Positions 35,449-43,784 are shown, numbered from the stretch's first letter. The stretch: DNA of 64,000 nucleotides from a bacterium (GCA_022072055.1 JAJVIK010000016.1:1-64000), one strand, 5' to 3'. Notes: a model not told the origin generated them from the letters alone. Made by a program: numbers and translations.

Positions 35449-36333
35449 TCATATCCCATCCATCGCCTTCATCTTGCGCATCTCCGCCTCGACATATCGC
35501 CCGCGCAATGTGGGAAACATGGCCAGCCCGATCACAGTGAAGAGGAGTCCTGAGAGCGCGAGCGGGTACCAGACATGATAGGGCTGGGAGAGACCGAGGG
35601 CGATTAGGGTCGCGAGCAGCGAAAAGGCGCCCACGGCCACCATGCTGGCAAGCAGGGCAAAGGCGAACGGACGAGCTTGCCCTTTCGACGCCAGCCACCC
35701 GGCCAGTCCGCCAAGGATCCCATAGAATCCGCCGAGGATCCCGATCAACGCCCCCACATAGCCACCGCGGCGCTCGGTCCACCACTCGCCTGGAGTGGCC
35801 CGAACTTCCTCCATGTTCTCCAGTTCGATCAGATTGAGGGGACTCAGCCAGACTTTGCCGGGTCCTCTCAGGCAGAGATTCAAGGTGATCTTGGTGGGTC
35901 GCGGCGCATCCGCTGTGAGGGTGAAGGGAAGAGAGACCGGTCGCCAATCCGACTCTCCCTCCAGGAGCCCCATCGGACCGCTCGGTGAGAGGGTGCGTGT
36001 GAAGAACTCCCCTTGGCCGGGGATCTCATTCAAGGTCTCCAAGTAGCTCCCGGGCGCGACCCCGATATAGCGAACCTGCCCCACCAGGGCGTATTGGTCC
36101 TTGCGAATCCCTGGGTTCTCGATTCGAGTCAAGGTCAGAGTGGTGGGCGTGGACTCGGAGCTCTCCACAAAGAGCGCCTCGCCCCGCTCCCCATCGGTGA
36201 CCATCACCACCTCGCCCGCCAGGAGCTGTCCCGTGCTCTTAAGCTCGCTCCACTTCAGCTCCCGGAGAGTTTCCTCACCTGAGGCCGAACACACCCAAAG
36301 CAACCCGCTAAGAAAGAGAGAGACGGTTTTCAT
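35449..36333 (-). CDS. membrane-anchored exported protein, partner of the DUF2089 gene
   Basis: A 294-residue protein with a signal peptide (1-~19), an extracytoplasmic beta-rich region (~20-185) and about four membrane spans in the C-terminal third (GALIGILGGFYGILGGLAG, FALLASMVAVGAFSLLATL and others). The reading frame overlaps the DUF2089 gene by 26 nt. No domain family was recognised. The arrangement of a cytoplasmic helix-turn-helix protein and an outward-facing membrane protein suggests a sensor-type pair. Confidence 0.65.
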   Translation of the reverse strand: MKTVSLFLSGLLWVCSASGEETLRELKWSELKSTGQLLAGEVVMVTDGERGEALFVESSESTPTTLTLTRIENPGIRKDQYALVGQVRYIGVAPGSYLETLNEIPGQGEFFTRTLSPSGPMGLLEGESDWRPVSLPFTLTADAPRPTKITLNLCLRGPGKVWLSPLNLIELENMEEVRATPGEWWTERRGGYVGALIGILGGFYGILGGLAGWLASKGQARPFAFALLASMVAVGAFSLLATLIALGLSQPYHVWYPLALSGLLFTVIGLAMFPTLRGRYVEAEMRKMKAMDGI

Positions 36334-36619
36334 GGTGATCCTCCCGTTCCTTCTGATAGGCCGCGAGAAGGGCTCGAGCCGTTTCCGAGTCGATCTTCCC
36401 TTCGGCGAAACGCATCCGCAGGACGCGCTCAAACTCACTGATGTTCCGGGCCCCTTCAAACGCCTTGATCTTTTCAATCAGGCGGTCCAGACGAAGCCGG
36501 ATGGTGGGATAGGAGACCCCGTAGAGCTGGGCCATTTCCTTGAGCGAGCCGGAGGCCAGCACAAAGCGCTTGATGAAACTCAGGTCCTCTTCCTCCAGCG
36601 AATCGATCCAGGTCCGCAT
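36308..36619 (-). CDS. DUF2089-like helix-turn-helix protein
   Basis: A 103-residue protein matching the DUF2089 core: SLEEEDLSFIKRFVLASGS, LKEMAQLYGVSYPTIRLRLD, RLIEKIKAF. A helix-turn-helix of sigma-70 region-4-like type is evident, and the usual N-terminal zinc ribbon is absent. The start is ATG 36619; an upstream TTG at 36634 is possible. It is the first gene of a two-gene unit with a perfect promoter and a palindrome at the transcription start, so it may control itself. Confidence 0.82.
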   Translation of the reverse strand: MRTWIDSLEEEDLSFIKRFVLASGSLKEMAQLYGVSYPTIRLRLDRLIEKIKAFEGARNISEFERVLRMRFAEGKIDSETARALLAAYQKEREDHHENRLSLS

Positions 36620-36642
36620 GGTTGCTTGCTCCAACGCTTATT

Positions 36643-36663
36643 GGCTTTAATAATCATAAAGCC
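36643..36663 (-). promoter_or_regulatory. perfect 7-bp palindrome at the DUF2089 operon start site
   Basis: GGCTTTA-7nt-TAAAGCC is perfectly symmetric. On the minus strand it lies just after the TATAAT box, covering about +1 to +21, the position of a classical repressor site. The DUF2089 helix-turn-helix protein encoded next is the most likely binder. Confidence 0.6.
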
Positions 36664-36670
36664 TGAATGA

Positions 36671-36698
36671 ATTATACGATGAACAGAATGAAAGTCAA
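36671..36698 (-). promoter_or_regulatory. sigma-70 promoter of the DUF2089 operon
   Basis: Minus-strand TTGACT (36693-36698), a 16-bp spacer and a perfect TATAAT (36671-36676). It lies 52 bp upstream of the ATG at 36619, in AT-rich DNA unlike the surrounding GC-rich sequence. Confidence 0.75.
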
Positions 36699-36850
36699 GA
36701 TCAATTTCATTGACATTCCAACAGCCGAAAAGTGAGTACCTAGCGTGAGTTGCGCCAGAGTATCCGCGAATTCACGCCTGCGGCTGCCGAGCAGGGCTGA
36801 TCATTCCAGCTGGACCAGGTGGGCTAAGTGGCCCATGGAGAGCCTGTTTG

Positions 36851-36948
36851 GGGGGAGTGAATTTTCTGAACCAAAACACTCCCCATTCTGGTAGAGTGGA
36901 GACCCGGCTGCCACCGACCTTGCCCCCATCGGTTCAGGAGATTGAACC
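36851..36948 (+). promoter_or_regulatory. candidate structured leader RNA with alternative pairings upstream of the pseudopilin gene
   Basis: GGGGAGTG (36852-36859) pairs perfectly with CACTCCCC (36877-36884). The 17-nt loop between them exposes CTGAACC (36866-36872), which is exactly complementary to GGTTCAG (36931-36937). That same segment can instead pair locally as GGTTCA-ggagat-TGAACC (36931-36948), the loop of which contains GGAG. The long-range and local helices exclude each other, a pattern typical of cis-acting RNA switches. The region ends 34 nt before the ATG. No known riboswitch consensus was recognised. Confidence 0.45.
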
Positions 36949-36982
36949 AAACCCATGCTGTCCCAATGGAGGGTATCCGCCC

Positions 36983-37660
36983 ATGTCCCGACCTTGCTTG
37001 TTGCCAAGTCGCTTACGCCAGAGTGGCTTTACCCTGATCGAACTCCTGATTGTCATCGCCATCATCCTGATCCTGATCGCGATTGCGCTCCCGAATTTTT
37101 TGGAGGCCCAGATCCGGGCGAAGGTGACACGGGTGAAAGCCGATCTCCGGACAGTCGCCACCGCGCTCGAAGCATACTTCGTCGATTTCACCACCTATCC
37201 CCCGGACTCCCGCGACGACTTCAATGGCGCGGAGGGTCTCAAGCAGTTGACCACACCCCTAAAGTATTTGCCGTCCCTGCCGTTCGATGTCTTCGTGGGT
37301 GACACGCCTTCGGTGGATGGGCGAGCCCCTTATTTCGCCTTGGCCTCGACTGGGCTGACCTTCACACAAATCAGGGGAGGACTCAGGCCGCAAGGAAACA
37401 TCCACGCTTTTGTGGTGAACAGCCACGGGCCGGACACGTTCGACTGGTTTCAGGACGAGAACCGGTGGCCGTTCAACGGCCCGGCGCACCCTTGTCCGAC
37501 ACCGACGAGCCTGCAATGTGGCACCACCTCTTACACACCCACCAATGGGACCCTTTCAACCGGGAACATCCACCATTTCGGAGGGGAGTGGAAAGCGGGT
37601 CACTGGTGCCTGGACAGCGTTCTGATCCGTGGGAGCGGATGGAACTTGCTTTCCCTATGA
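36983..37660 (+). CDS. type IV pilin-like / pseudopilin protein
   Basis: A 225-residue protein with a class III signal: cleavage after G15 in RQSGFTLIELL, with the conserved Glu at +5 (E20), then a ~22-residue hydrophobic helix (LIVIAIILILIAIALPNFL) and AQIRAKVTRVKADLRTVATALEAY, the GspG/PulG-like alpha-1 helix. The C-terminal globular part is specific to this group of bacteria. It is processed by prepilin peptidase and assembled in the inner membrane; no secretion or pilus genes adjoin it, so it is a solitary pilin. GGAGGG precedes the ATG, with an unusual leader upstream. Confidence 0.85.
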   Translation: MSRPCLLPSRLRQSGFTLIELLIVIAIILILIAIALPNFLEAQIRAKVTRVKADLRTVATALEAYFVDFTTYPPDSRDDFNGAEGLKQLTTPLKYLPSLPFDVFVGDTPSVDGRAPYFALASTGLTFTQIRGGLRPQGNIHAFVVNSHGPDTFDWFQDENRWPFNGPAHPCPTPTSLQCGTTSYTPTNGTLSTGNIHHFGGEWKAGHWCLDSVLIRGSGWNLLSL

Positions 37661-37769
37661 GGTTGGTGTCACAAATCGATTCATGCCACGTTTGCTGGTG
37701 GCGGAACCGCTAAGACAAAAGGTCGCGGTGTCCCCACTCAGGTCAACGGACTCGACCAGATCGGGGTAG

Positions 37770-38021
37770 TCATTCCGTTCCGACGAGTGTTCGTAGGGCT
37801 TTGTTAACGGCATCTGAGTCCGGAAAATGAGTCTTGAGATCAGGATCCAGCATGACCGCGCCATCCTCCAAGCTGAAGTACGTGGTCTCGACCACGCCAT
37901 TCGCTCGAGTAATTCGCACGGTGTGCCCGGCTCGGTATTCGCGGAAGTGCTTTCCACGAGCCCCGCCTGAAAAATCATATTCTTCCCGCATCTCATCCTT
38001 CTCCGGGCTTGGTTCACTCAT
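37770..38021 (-). CDS. antitoxin-like partner of BrnT
   Basis: An 83-residue protein beginning MSEPSPEKDEMREEYDFSGG. The acidic start and the REEYDFSGGARGKHF stretch are common in small antitoxin-type proteins encoded just downstream of BrnT-like toxins, but a clear ribbon-helix-helix is not visible. It starts 4 nt after the BrnT stop, so the two are co-translated. Order toxin-first is normal for BrnTA. Confidence 0.7.
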   Translation of the reverse strand: MSEPSPEKDEMREEYDFSGGARGKHFREYRAGHTVRITRANGVVETTYFSLEDGAVMLDPDLKTHFPDSDAVNKALRTLVGTE

Positions 38022-38025
38022 CGTA

Positions 38026-38295
38026 TTACCTCCTGATCTCAGCATTGGTCGCTCTCCGACAGCCAATGATCCGAATCGAATCTCCACGTTCAACATACCA
38101 TACCACCAGGATTCTCCCAGTAGCTGAGAGCCCAATATCGAGCCAGCGCTCCTCGCCAGCCGAATGCCACGGATCCGGAACGGTGAGGGCAAATGGGTCA
38201 TTGAACACGGTCTTTCCTTCCTCGAAAGACAGACCATGCTTGTCTTCATTCTTACGAGCCTTTTCCTCGTCCCACTCAAACAGCAGAGATGACAT
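38026..38295 (-). CDS. brnT: BrnT-family ribonuclease toxin
   Basis: An 89-residue protein with the BrnT pattern: FEWDEEKARKNEDKHGLSFEE at the start (shared with the RelE-like fold), a central FALTVPDPWHSAGEERWLDIG strand region, and the C-terminal VWYVERGDSIRIIGCRRATNAEIRR with the R...R catalytic/basic motif. It cleaves RNA in characterised homologues. It is located 41 bp after the stop of the beta-helix gene on the same strand. Confidence 0.88.
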   Translation of the reverse strand: MSSLLFEWDEEKARKNEDKHGLSFEEGKTVFNDPFALTVPDPWHSAGEERWLDIGLSATGRILVVWYVERGDSIRIIGCRRATNAEIRR

Positions 38296-38336
38296 TCTCA
38301 GAACGCCTTCCGGCGAGAACCTCTCTCAGATCCGGT

Positions 38337-39728
38337 CTAATTCATCCCCCCCTCGATCCTCGCCTCCCCAGTGGCCTCCAGGATCCTCACCGAGCAGTCT
38401 CGCGCGAGCGGGCCAAGCTTCATCCACGCGCCGGTGTCGTTGTTCACCGTGATCACGCCGGACACATCGCGGACCCCGTGAAACTCCTTGTCCTCATCAA
38501 ACTGCAGGGCCGGACGATAGACCGTGTCATGCACCGCGCAATCCACGAACTCCACCCCGCCGGCATCCTGAACCAGGTTCGGGCGACGAGTGTGCAGCAG
38601 CACCGGCGCTCGCGATCCGCCTGAGTCCGCCGCGAGCGAGAGCCAGGGGGTCCGCCAGCTACAATTCACAAAACGAACCTTCACGCTCCCCGCGGACTTG
38701 TCGTACACCTTCGCGCCCTCGCGCCCGGTGTTCTCCGAGGTGCAGTTGATGAACTCGATCAGCCCCTGGGGCCCATCATCCTTGGCCGCGCCGACCGCCA
38801 TTCCGGACCAGCCTTGGAGAGTCTCCCGATCAAAGTCCTCGGGGGCCATTCCCGCGTGATACCCCATGCGCGAGTGGCAATTTTCAAAGCGGACCGAGAC
38901 CGGCTCGCTTTCCTTGGTGAGCGGCTTGAGATACACGAGAATCGCGTGCCCGCTGTTGTTCTCGAACAGACAGTTCCGGATCACGCAGTTCACCAAGCGC
39001 TCATCCGGGCTGTCCGGCTCCAAATCAATCCCCGCCTCCGGCGCGGTCCCATCGGTGCCGGAAAACACACAGTTCTCCACCAGCAGGTTCTCCGCGCTGA
39101 TGACCGAAAGCCCCTGACGGTGATTGTCGTGGCAGACACAGTTCCGAATGGCGACATCCTCGCACCAACGCAGCTTGCCCCCGGAGCCGATGTAGATCCC
39201 GTCCCCGCCGCTGCTCTCGATCCGCAATCCCTCAACATGAACTCGCTTGCAGCCGACAATCGCCACGCCCATGCGCCACTCCGCCTTTTCGTAGGCGGGG
39301 CTTTGATAATCCTTCTTGCGCATTCGCAGGGTCGCGCCATACCCGACGAGGCGGAGGTCCTCCACTGAGGTTGCTCGAAACAGGCTATCCCCCTTACCCT
39401 TGAATTCCCCTTCCTTGGCGAGAATCAGGGCTCCCGGCTCGAAGAAGAGCTCCAGGCCTCCGCGCAAGGTGATCGGACGGATGACCCAGGGATCGCCCAT
39501 GAAGGGCACCACCACCCGATTGGCCCCGGAATCGATCGCGGCCTGAAGAATCTCCGTGGAATCCTCCTTGTTGAAGCCCCACCAGGCGGCGTTGGCCTCG
39601 GTCCGAGTTCCGGCGAGGACCTCGGCGACCGCGAGGGGGTCCGGGATCAGACAGGCCGCTTGGACTCGGGGGGAGAAAAACGAGAGCAGCAAGAAGGAAG
39701 CGGTGGGAAATGAAAAGGAGCGGTTCAT
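38337..39728 (-). CDS. secreted right-handed parallel beta-helix protein
   Basis: A 463-residue protein with signal peptide (~1-25). Residues ~90-420 contain many ~20-25-residue rungs rich in V-x-N/G motifs (for example NCVCHDNHRQGLSVIS, NCVIRNCLFENNSGHAILV), the pattern of pectate-lyase-like/NosD-type parallel beta helices. Asp/His-rich sections near the centre could form a polysaccharide site, but catalytic residues cannot be assigned. Probably acts on, or binds, polysaccharide outside the cell. Confidence 0.78.
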   Translation of the reverse strand: MNRSFSFPTASFLLLSFFSPRVQAACLIPDPLAVAEVLAGTRTEANAAWWGFNKEDSTEILQAAIDSGANRVVVPFMGDPWVIRPITLRGGLELFFEPGALILAKEGEFKGKGDSLFRATSVEDLRLVGYGATLRMRKKDYQSPAYEKAEWRMGVAIVGCKRVHVEGLRIESSGGDGIYIGSGGKLRWCEDVAIRNCVCHDNHRQGLSVISAENLLVENCVFSGTDGTAPEAGIDLEPDSPDERLVNCVIRNCLFENNSGHAILVYLKPLTKESEPVSVRFENCHSRMGYHAGMAPEDFDRETLQGWSGMAVGAAKDDGPQGLIEFINCTSENTGREGAKVYDKSAGSVKVRFVNCSWRTPWLSLAADSGGSRAPVLLHTRRPNLVQDAGGVEFVDCAVHDTVYRPALQFDEDKEFHGVRDVSGVITVNNDTGAWMKLGPLARDCSVRILEATGEARIEGGMN

Positions 39729-39928
39729 CGGAGTCTCGACTTGTGCGGAAGGTGCCTGATGAAGGATTTCATGGGGGGGAAGAGCGAGGGCCAGCACCTA
39801 CCCAACCCTGCCTAGAAGCCCAGCAGGATTGAGGTCAGAGAGCAGCAAACACGCGATCGCTTTCAGAGGATGCCGCCGCAGCGGGGAAAGACACGACCAA
39901 ACAGCCTGCTTCAATCCCCACCCTACAG

Positions 39929-40108
39929 CTAAACCTCATCCCCGAGTAAGACTCTGAGTATGGGATGATGAGCAAGAGACTGGCGTCCTTCATTCCAATC
40001 TAGTAGAATTTGGTCAGCCAAGTCTTGAAGTCGCTTTGCACCCTCCTGAATTTCCTCCTCTGGTGCACTCTCGATCATCGGACTCACCAGCTTTTGGTTC
40101 TCCATCAT
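39929..40108 (-). CDS. 59-residue ORF coupled to the membrane protein upstream
   Basis: A short open frame MMENQKLVSPMIESAPEEEI..., ending ...HPILRVLLGDEV, starts inside the stop of the preceding gene (ATGATGA at 40103-40108) with AGAAGG just upstream. The product is acidic and helical (EEEIQEGAKRLQDLADQILLDWNEG). The tight overlap and plausible ribosome-binding site support translation; the function is unknown. It could be a regulator or antitoxin-like partner of the membrane protein. Confidence 0.5.
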   Translation of the reverse strand: MMENQKLVSPMIESAPEEEIQEGAKRLQDLADQILLDWNEGRQSLAHHPILRVLLGDEV

Positions 40109-41010
40109 CTTGTACCTTCTCTTATCTCTCGGAGGTTCAGCTCAAGCTTTAATCTGGTTACGATGGGGCTCACCACCCGACGGTAAAAACCCTCACGGGA
40201 ACGTTTGAAGTATCGGGGAATACTCACGGTGACGCTGAGACAGTAGTAGCCGGAAGGATGGTTACGAATGGGGTAAACGAGCATAGACCCTTCCCCTAGG
40301 CTTCCGCTTGCTGGGCAGTAGCATCTCGTTTCCGCAGGTTTCTTTAACTCTTCTTCGATATCCTCAACAATCACAAGGTTATCACGTTCTTTGGCTCTTG
40401 AGAACCCACAATCTTCGCGTTGGAACGGGGCGTAATCCACAAGTCCAGTCGGATTGGGGCTTCGAATTACCAGGCTTTCCACGTAAACCTCACCCATCTT
40501 GACGAGCTCAACAAGGACTTCGGGGGACTCTCCAATGAGGCGAAGGAAAAACTGACGCAGATTCTGGACCAACAACTTAATCTGTCCGTCGGGTTGCGTA
40601 ATTGTCTCAAAGGCGCAACCCTTTGCAGGTGGACTCCCTGCCGCCTTTGCCTGCACAACAGTGGTCGCAAATTCTTCAAAGCGGACTGACTTTGCCTGAA
40701 CAACCTCTTCGATAACGGCCAAGAGGAGAGAAAGCTCCTTTTCAGATGGTGAGCTTTCCCCCCGCACAGCCTCACCTGCCTCATAGAGCCACGTAACCAC
40801 TATGGGTATCAATGATGATCCAAGTAACGGAAGCGTGATTAGAAGGAAGTGCGAACGGAGAAGATCGTCGAGACGAGGTGTGTACTTGGCGAGTGCGACA
40901 ACGACCATGCAGCCAGTCACAAAAAGGGGAATCCCAATTTGGCGAAAGTAAGGGTGCCGGCGAATAAATCCGTGCACCCCAAGTAGGGCTGAGTCTAGTG
41001 GTATCCTCAT
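40105..41010 (-). CDS. unrecognised membrane protein with cytoplasmic sensor-like domain
   Basis: A 301-residue protein starting at 41010 after AGGAG. Two spans lie near the N-terminus (~27-47 and ~55-80); the remaining ~220 residues are cytoplasmic, with a helical stretch (KELSLLLAVIEEVVQAKSVRFEEF) and a mixed region containing CYCPASGS. The end resembles a GAF-like fold only loosely. Base composition is visibly lower in GC than its neighbours, hinting at transfer. No family was recognised. A 59-residue ORF is coupled downstream. Confidence 0.6.
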   Translation of the reverse strand: MRIPLDSALLGVHGFIRRHPYFRQIGIPLFVTGCMVVVALAKYTPRLDDLLRSHFLLITLPLLGSSLIPIVVTWLYEAGEAVRGESSPSEKELSLLLAVIEEVVQAKSVRFEEFATTVVQAKAAGSPPAKGCAFETITQPDGQIKLLVQNLRQFFLRLIGESPEVLVELVKMGEVYVESLVIRSPNPTGLVDYAPFQREDCGFSRAKERDNLVIVEDIEEELKKPAETRCYCPASGSLGEGSMLVYPIRNHPSGYYCLSVTVSIPRYFKRSREGFYRRVVSPIVTRLKLELNLREIREGTR

Positions 41011-41140
41011 GCTGTCTCCTAGTATCGAGGCAGCGCTAGGGTTCCTGAAGGAAATTCCCATCGCCGGATAGAAACCATACTGACAGCAGTTTTCCCCGAC
41101 ATATGCTCAATCCACACGAGAGTAGAGAACCGCTCCCTTC

Positions 41141-42115
41141 CTAAGGGAAGCTGATGCAAATCACGCGCCCTCCGTAGCGGACATCCGCCCCGCGCGCCTG
41201 GAGCGCCGGGATCAGGGTGTTGACCGAAAGATCATCCAGCTCGTTGTCCCCACCCGCCAGGAAAACTCGATCCCCCGCGCCCAGACCGGCGTTGTCCACG
41301 AGCGGCGCGATGTTGGTGATTGCATTGCAGCCGAGGGCGAGGAACTGGATATTCACCAACTGCGTGAGGGGCGTGATGTTGGAGATGTTGTTCACGCTGA
41401 GATCGAGGTAGCGCAGCTCGATGAGCGCGGCCAAGGGGGCGAGGTTGGTGATCGTGTTCCCATGCACATCCAGGGCAATCAGATGCTCCATGCCCGAGAC
41501 AAACGAAAGGTCGGCGAGCGCGCAATTGCTGACTTCGAGCTCGATCAGGTTGCTCAAGCCGGAGAGCGCCCCCGCACCGGTGATCTCGAACCCGCCCAGG
41601 TTCAAATTGGTCAGATTCTCCAAGGCTCCCAGCGGGGTGAGGTCCACGGTCATCTGCACCGTTCCATCCACCCGGAAGATCTGGAGAGTGGCGAGTTGGG
41701 TGAGCTGCGCGAGTGGAGCGAGATCGAGGGAGGAGTCGTTCGGCTGGGGGTCCTGGATCAGCAGGTTCTTAAGCGCGGGGAAATGCTGGAGGTCCTCCAG
41801 CGAATTGAGGTCAAGCCCCGCGGGGATCTGAAGGGACTCGATGCAGCCGAGCTCGCGCGCGTGGATTTCCCCGCTCACATTCCTGAGAAGCGCGCGGGCG
41901 ACAGTCTCCAGCGCGGGGTCGACAAAGCTCACCGCCGGGTTGCTCCGGCCTTGGTTATACCACTCCTGGGAAAGAACGATCTGGTCCTTGGAATCGACTC
42001 GATTGTCGCCGGTGAGGTCCCCGGGATGGCCATTTCCCGAAAAGCCATGCCTTGAGAAGACCGTGACAAGGAGTAGTAGCGGCAGGATTCGGATTGCGAT
42101 TGGGCGGATTCGCAT
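41141..42115 (-). CDS. secreted leucine-rich repeat protein with dockerin-like N-terminus
   Basis: A 324-residue protein, AGGAGG before the ATG, with a signal peptide (~1-27). A single calcium-loop module, GDLTGDNRVDSKDQIVLSQEW, follows (~30-52). About eight internalin-type 22-residue repeats then run to residue ~290 (units like LSGLSNLIELEVSNCALADLS). Such proteins usually bind other proteins or glycans at the cell surface. The dockerin-like loop is N-terminal here, the opposite of the LamG-like protein at 33999. Confidence 0.82.
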   Translation of the reverse strand: MRIRPIAIRILPLLLLVTVFSRHGFSGNGHPGDLTGDNRVDSKDQIVLSQEWYNQGRSNPAVSFVDPALETVARALLRNVSGEIHARELGCIESLQIPAGLDLNSLEDLQHFPALKNLLIQDPQPNDSSLDLAPLAQLTQLATLQIFRVDGTVQMTVDLTPLGALENLTNLNLGGFEITGAGALSGLSNLIELEVSNCALADLSFVSGMEHLIALDVHGNTITNLAPLAALIELRYLDLSVNNISNITPLTQLVNIQFLALGCNAITNIAPLVDNAGLGAGDRVFLAGGDNELDDLSVNTLIPALQARGADVRYGGRVICISFP

Positions 42116-42216
42116 GATCAGACCTCCTGAAAGGAAACAGTCCAGCGAAGGGCTTGAACCGGTTGGCCGAGGCAAGGTCAACTTGCCCCGGCCAACCCAG
42201 TCTCCAATCCCTTGAA

Positions 42217-43395
42217 TTACTTCCAGCGCACCAGCTTGCCGCCGGCTTGGCTGCTCTTCACCGCCGCGGCGATGAAGGCCATCCCGACGCGTCCATCCTC
42301 CACGGTGGCGTATTTGGAGCCATCGGCCTTCCAGGCCTTGCCCGCATTGTACGCGCGAACATCAGACTCGAAGCAGCGATGCAGCCGCGCGAAGGCATCA
42401 TGGAACGCCTCCACATGCCCGGAGGGAATGGTCGGCTCGGCCATCAGGTCCGCCGGCAGGTCCTTGAGGAACCCATCGTTGGGTTGGACCTCCTTGCGCC
42501 AATAGATCCGATCCGGCTGGCCCGGAAGACAAATGGTGACTTGCTCGCCATCCTCCTGTCGCCAGATCAGGGTTCCCTTTTCGCACACCACCTCGATCCC
42601 AAGGTCGTTCTTGCGCCCGATGTAGATCTGCGAGGCGCGGACAATCGCCTTGCCGCCGTTGCTGAGCTCGTTGTAGGTGGTGAAATGGTCATCGAGGGCG
42701 CGCCCCTTCAGAAAGGTCTCCAGGAACCCGCGCGTGGCGACCACATCCAGACCGGTCACATAGCGGAGCTGCATGAGGGCATGGGTGCCGATATCCCCGC
42801 CGCAGCAGCTGATCCCGGCTCGTTTGGGGTCCACTCGCCACTCGGCCTGCATGACTCCCATCTTCTCGGTCAGCACCGAAAGCCAGCCTTGGAGGTAATA
42901 GGAGTCCGCCCAACGGACCTTGCCCAAGAGACCGCTGGTGATGATGTGACGGGAGAAGCGGCTGGTCCAATGGCCGATGTAGGTGTGGGCCACACAGAAG
43001 GGGATCTTGCGCTTCTTGACCTCTTTCTCCAAAGCGACCGCCTCCTTCATGTTCAGCGAGAGCGGCTTCTCGCACAGGACCGGAATCCCCGCCTTGAGAC
43101 ATTTCATGGCCGGGTCAAAGTGCACATGGTTCGGGGTGCAGATCAGGACATAATCGAGTTTCTCCCCCTTGGGGAGGTTCTTCTGGTCGGCAATGAGCTT
43201 GTCATAGCTCTCGTAGCCCTTGATCGGATAGGGCCAGCTCTGGGCCTCCCGCATGGCGATCTGGGGATCGGGGTGCAGCGCGCCCGCGACCACGCGACGG
43301 GTGCCATCGAAGTGAATCGCGCGCTGGTGCGGCTGGACAATGAACGCCCCTCCGCCTCCACCGATGAGTCCAACATTCAAGGGTCTTGCCGACAT
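42217..43395 (-). CDS. Gfo/Idh/MocA-family oxidoreductase
   Basis: A 392-residue cytoplasmic enzyme. The Rossmann NAD(P) motif is VGLIGGGGGAF at residues 8-18, and the sugar-binding EKP motif is present as VLCEKPLS (about 115-122). The C-terminal alpha/beta domain binds the sugar or inositol substrate. Members oxidise or isomerise sugars and inositols and occur in many paralogues in polysaccharide-using bacteria. GGAGG precedes the ATG. It appears to be monocistronic. Confidence 0.9.
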   Translation of the reverse strand: MSARPLNVGLIGGGGGAFIVQPHQRAIHFDGTRRVVAGALHPDPQIAMREAQSWPYPIKGYESYDKLIADQKNLPKGEKLDYVLICTPNHVHFDPAMKCLKAGIPVLCEKPLSLNMKEAVALEKEVKKRKIPFCVAHTYIGHWTSRFSRHIITSGLLGKVRWADSYYLQGWLSVLTEKMGVMQAEWRVDPKRAGISCCGGDIGTHALMQLRYVTGLDVVATRGFLETFLKGRALDDHFTTYNELSNGGKAIVRASQIYIGRKNDLGIEVVCEKGTLIWRQEDGEQVTICLPGQPDRIYWRKEVQPNDGFLKDLPADLMAEPTIPSGHVEAFHDAFARLHRCFESDVRAYNAGKAWKADGSKYATVEDGRVGMAFIAAAVKSSQAGGKLVRWK

Positions 43396-43528
43396 GATCA
43401 AAAACCTCCGCTGAATCAGGATGGGGACGGGGAATGACATTCCCGGAAGGACCCACGAGACGCCCCGTGAACGAGGGGAAAGGATTGTATCGGGTCCAGG
43501 GTGTGTCAAGGGCGGGGCGATGTCGAGT

Positions 43529-43558
43529 TTGACTCGCTTCACCCGATTCCCGTAGAAT
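43529..43558 (+). promoter_or_regulatory. sigma-70 promoter of the third PIN module
   Basis: TTGACT (43529-43534), 18 bp, TAGAAT (43553-43558), followed by GGAGGT and the ATG at 43578 only 20 bp from the -10 box. The leader is therefore about 12 nt long. Confidence 0.65.
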
Positions 43559-43577
43559 GAGGCGGGAGGTGAGCGCG

Positions 43578-43784
43578 ATGCCCTCGATCACAAGCATCAA
43601 AAAGAGAATTCGCCATTTGGAAGCGGAGTTGGCCTCGATCGCCACGGACCTTGAGGAGTTGGAGAAGAAGGAACGAAAGACCTTCGGGGACTTCCATGGC
43701 GCGATTCAGGGGTTCGCCGACTTGACAGAAGAAGAAATTGAGGAAGCGAAGTACAAGTTTCCAAAGTTCGAACCATCCCCATGA
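43578..43784 (+). CDS. small antitoxin-like coiled-coil protein
   Basis: A 68-residue, highly charged protein (MPSITSIKKRIRHLEAELAS...) with coiled-coil character over residues ~5-40 and the C-terminal LTEEEIEEAKYKF common to small antitoxins of PIN toxins. AGGT precedes the start at 43578. It overlaps the PIN gene by 4 nt (ATGA). DNA binding is not evident from sequence. Confidence 0.7.
   Translation: MPSITSIKKRIRHLEAELASIATDLEELEKKERKTFGDFHGAIQGFADLTEEEIEEAKYKFPKFEPSP

Noticed and set aside
36881-36948. c-di-GMP-I or glycine riboswitch before the pseudopilin gene
   Set aside because: The conserved core sequences of those classes were not found; only the pairing pattern is reported.
43484-43509. 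TTGACA and TACAAT on the minus strand upstream of the oxidoreductase gene
   Set aside because: Both hexamers are excellent but only 14 bp apart, too short for a normal sigma-70 promoter.
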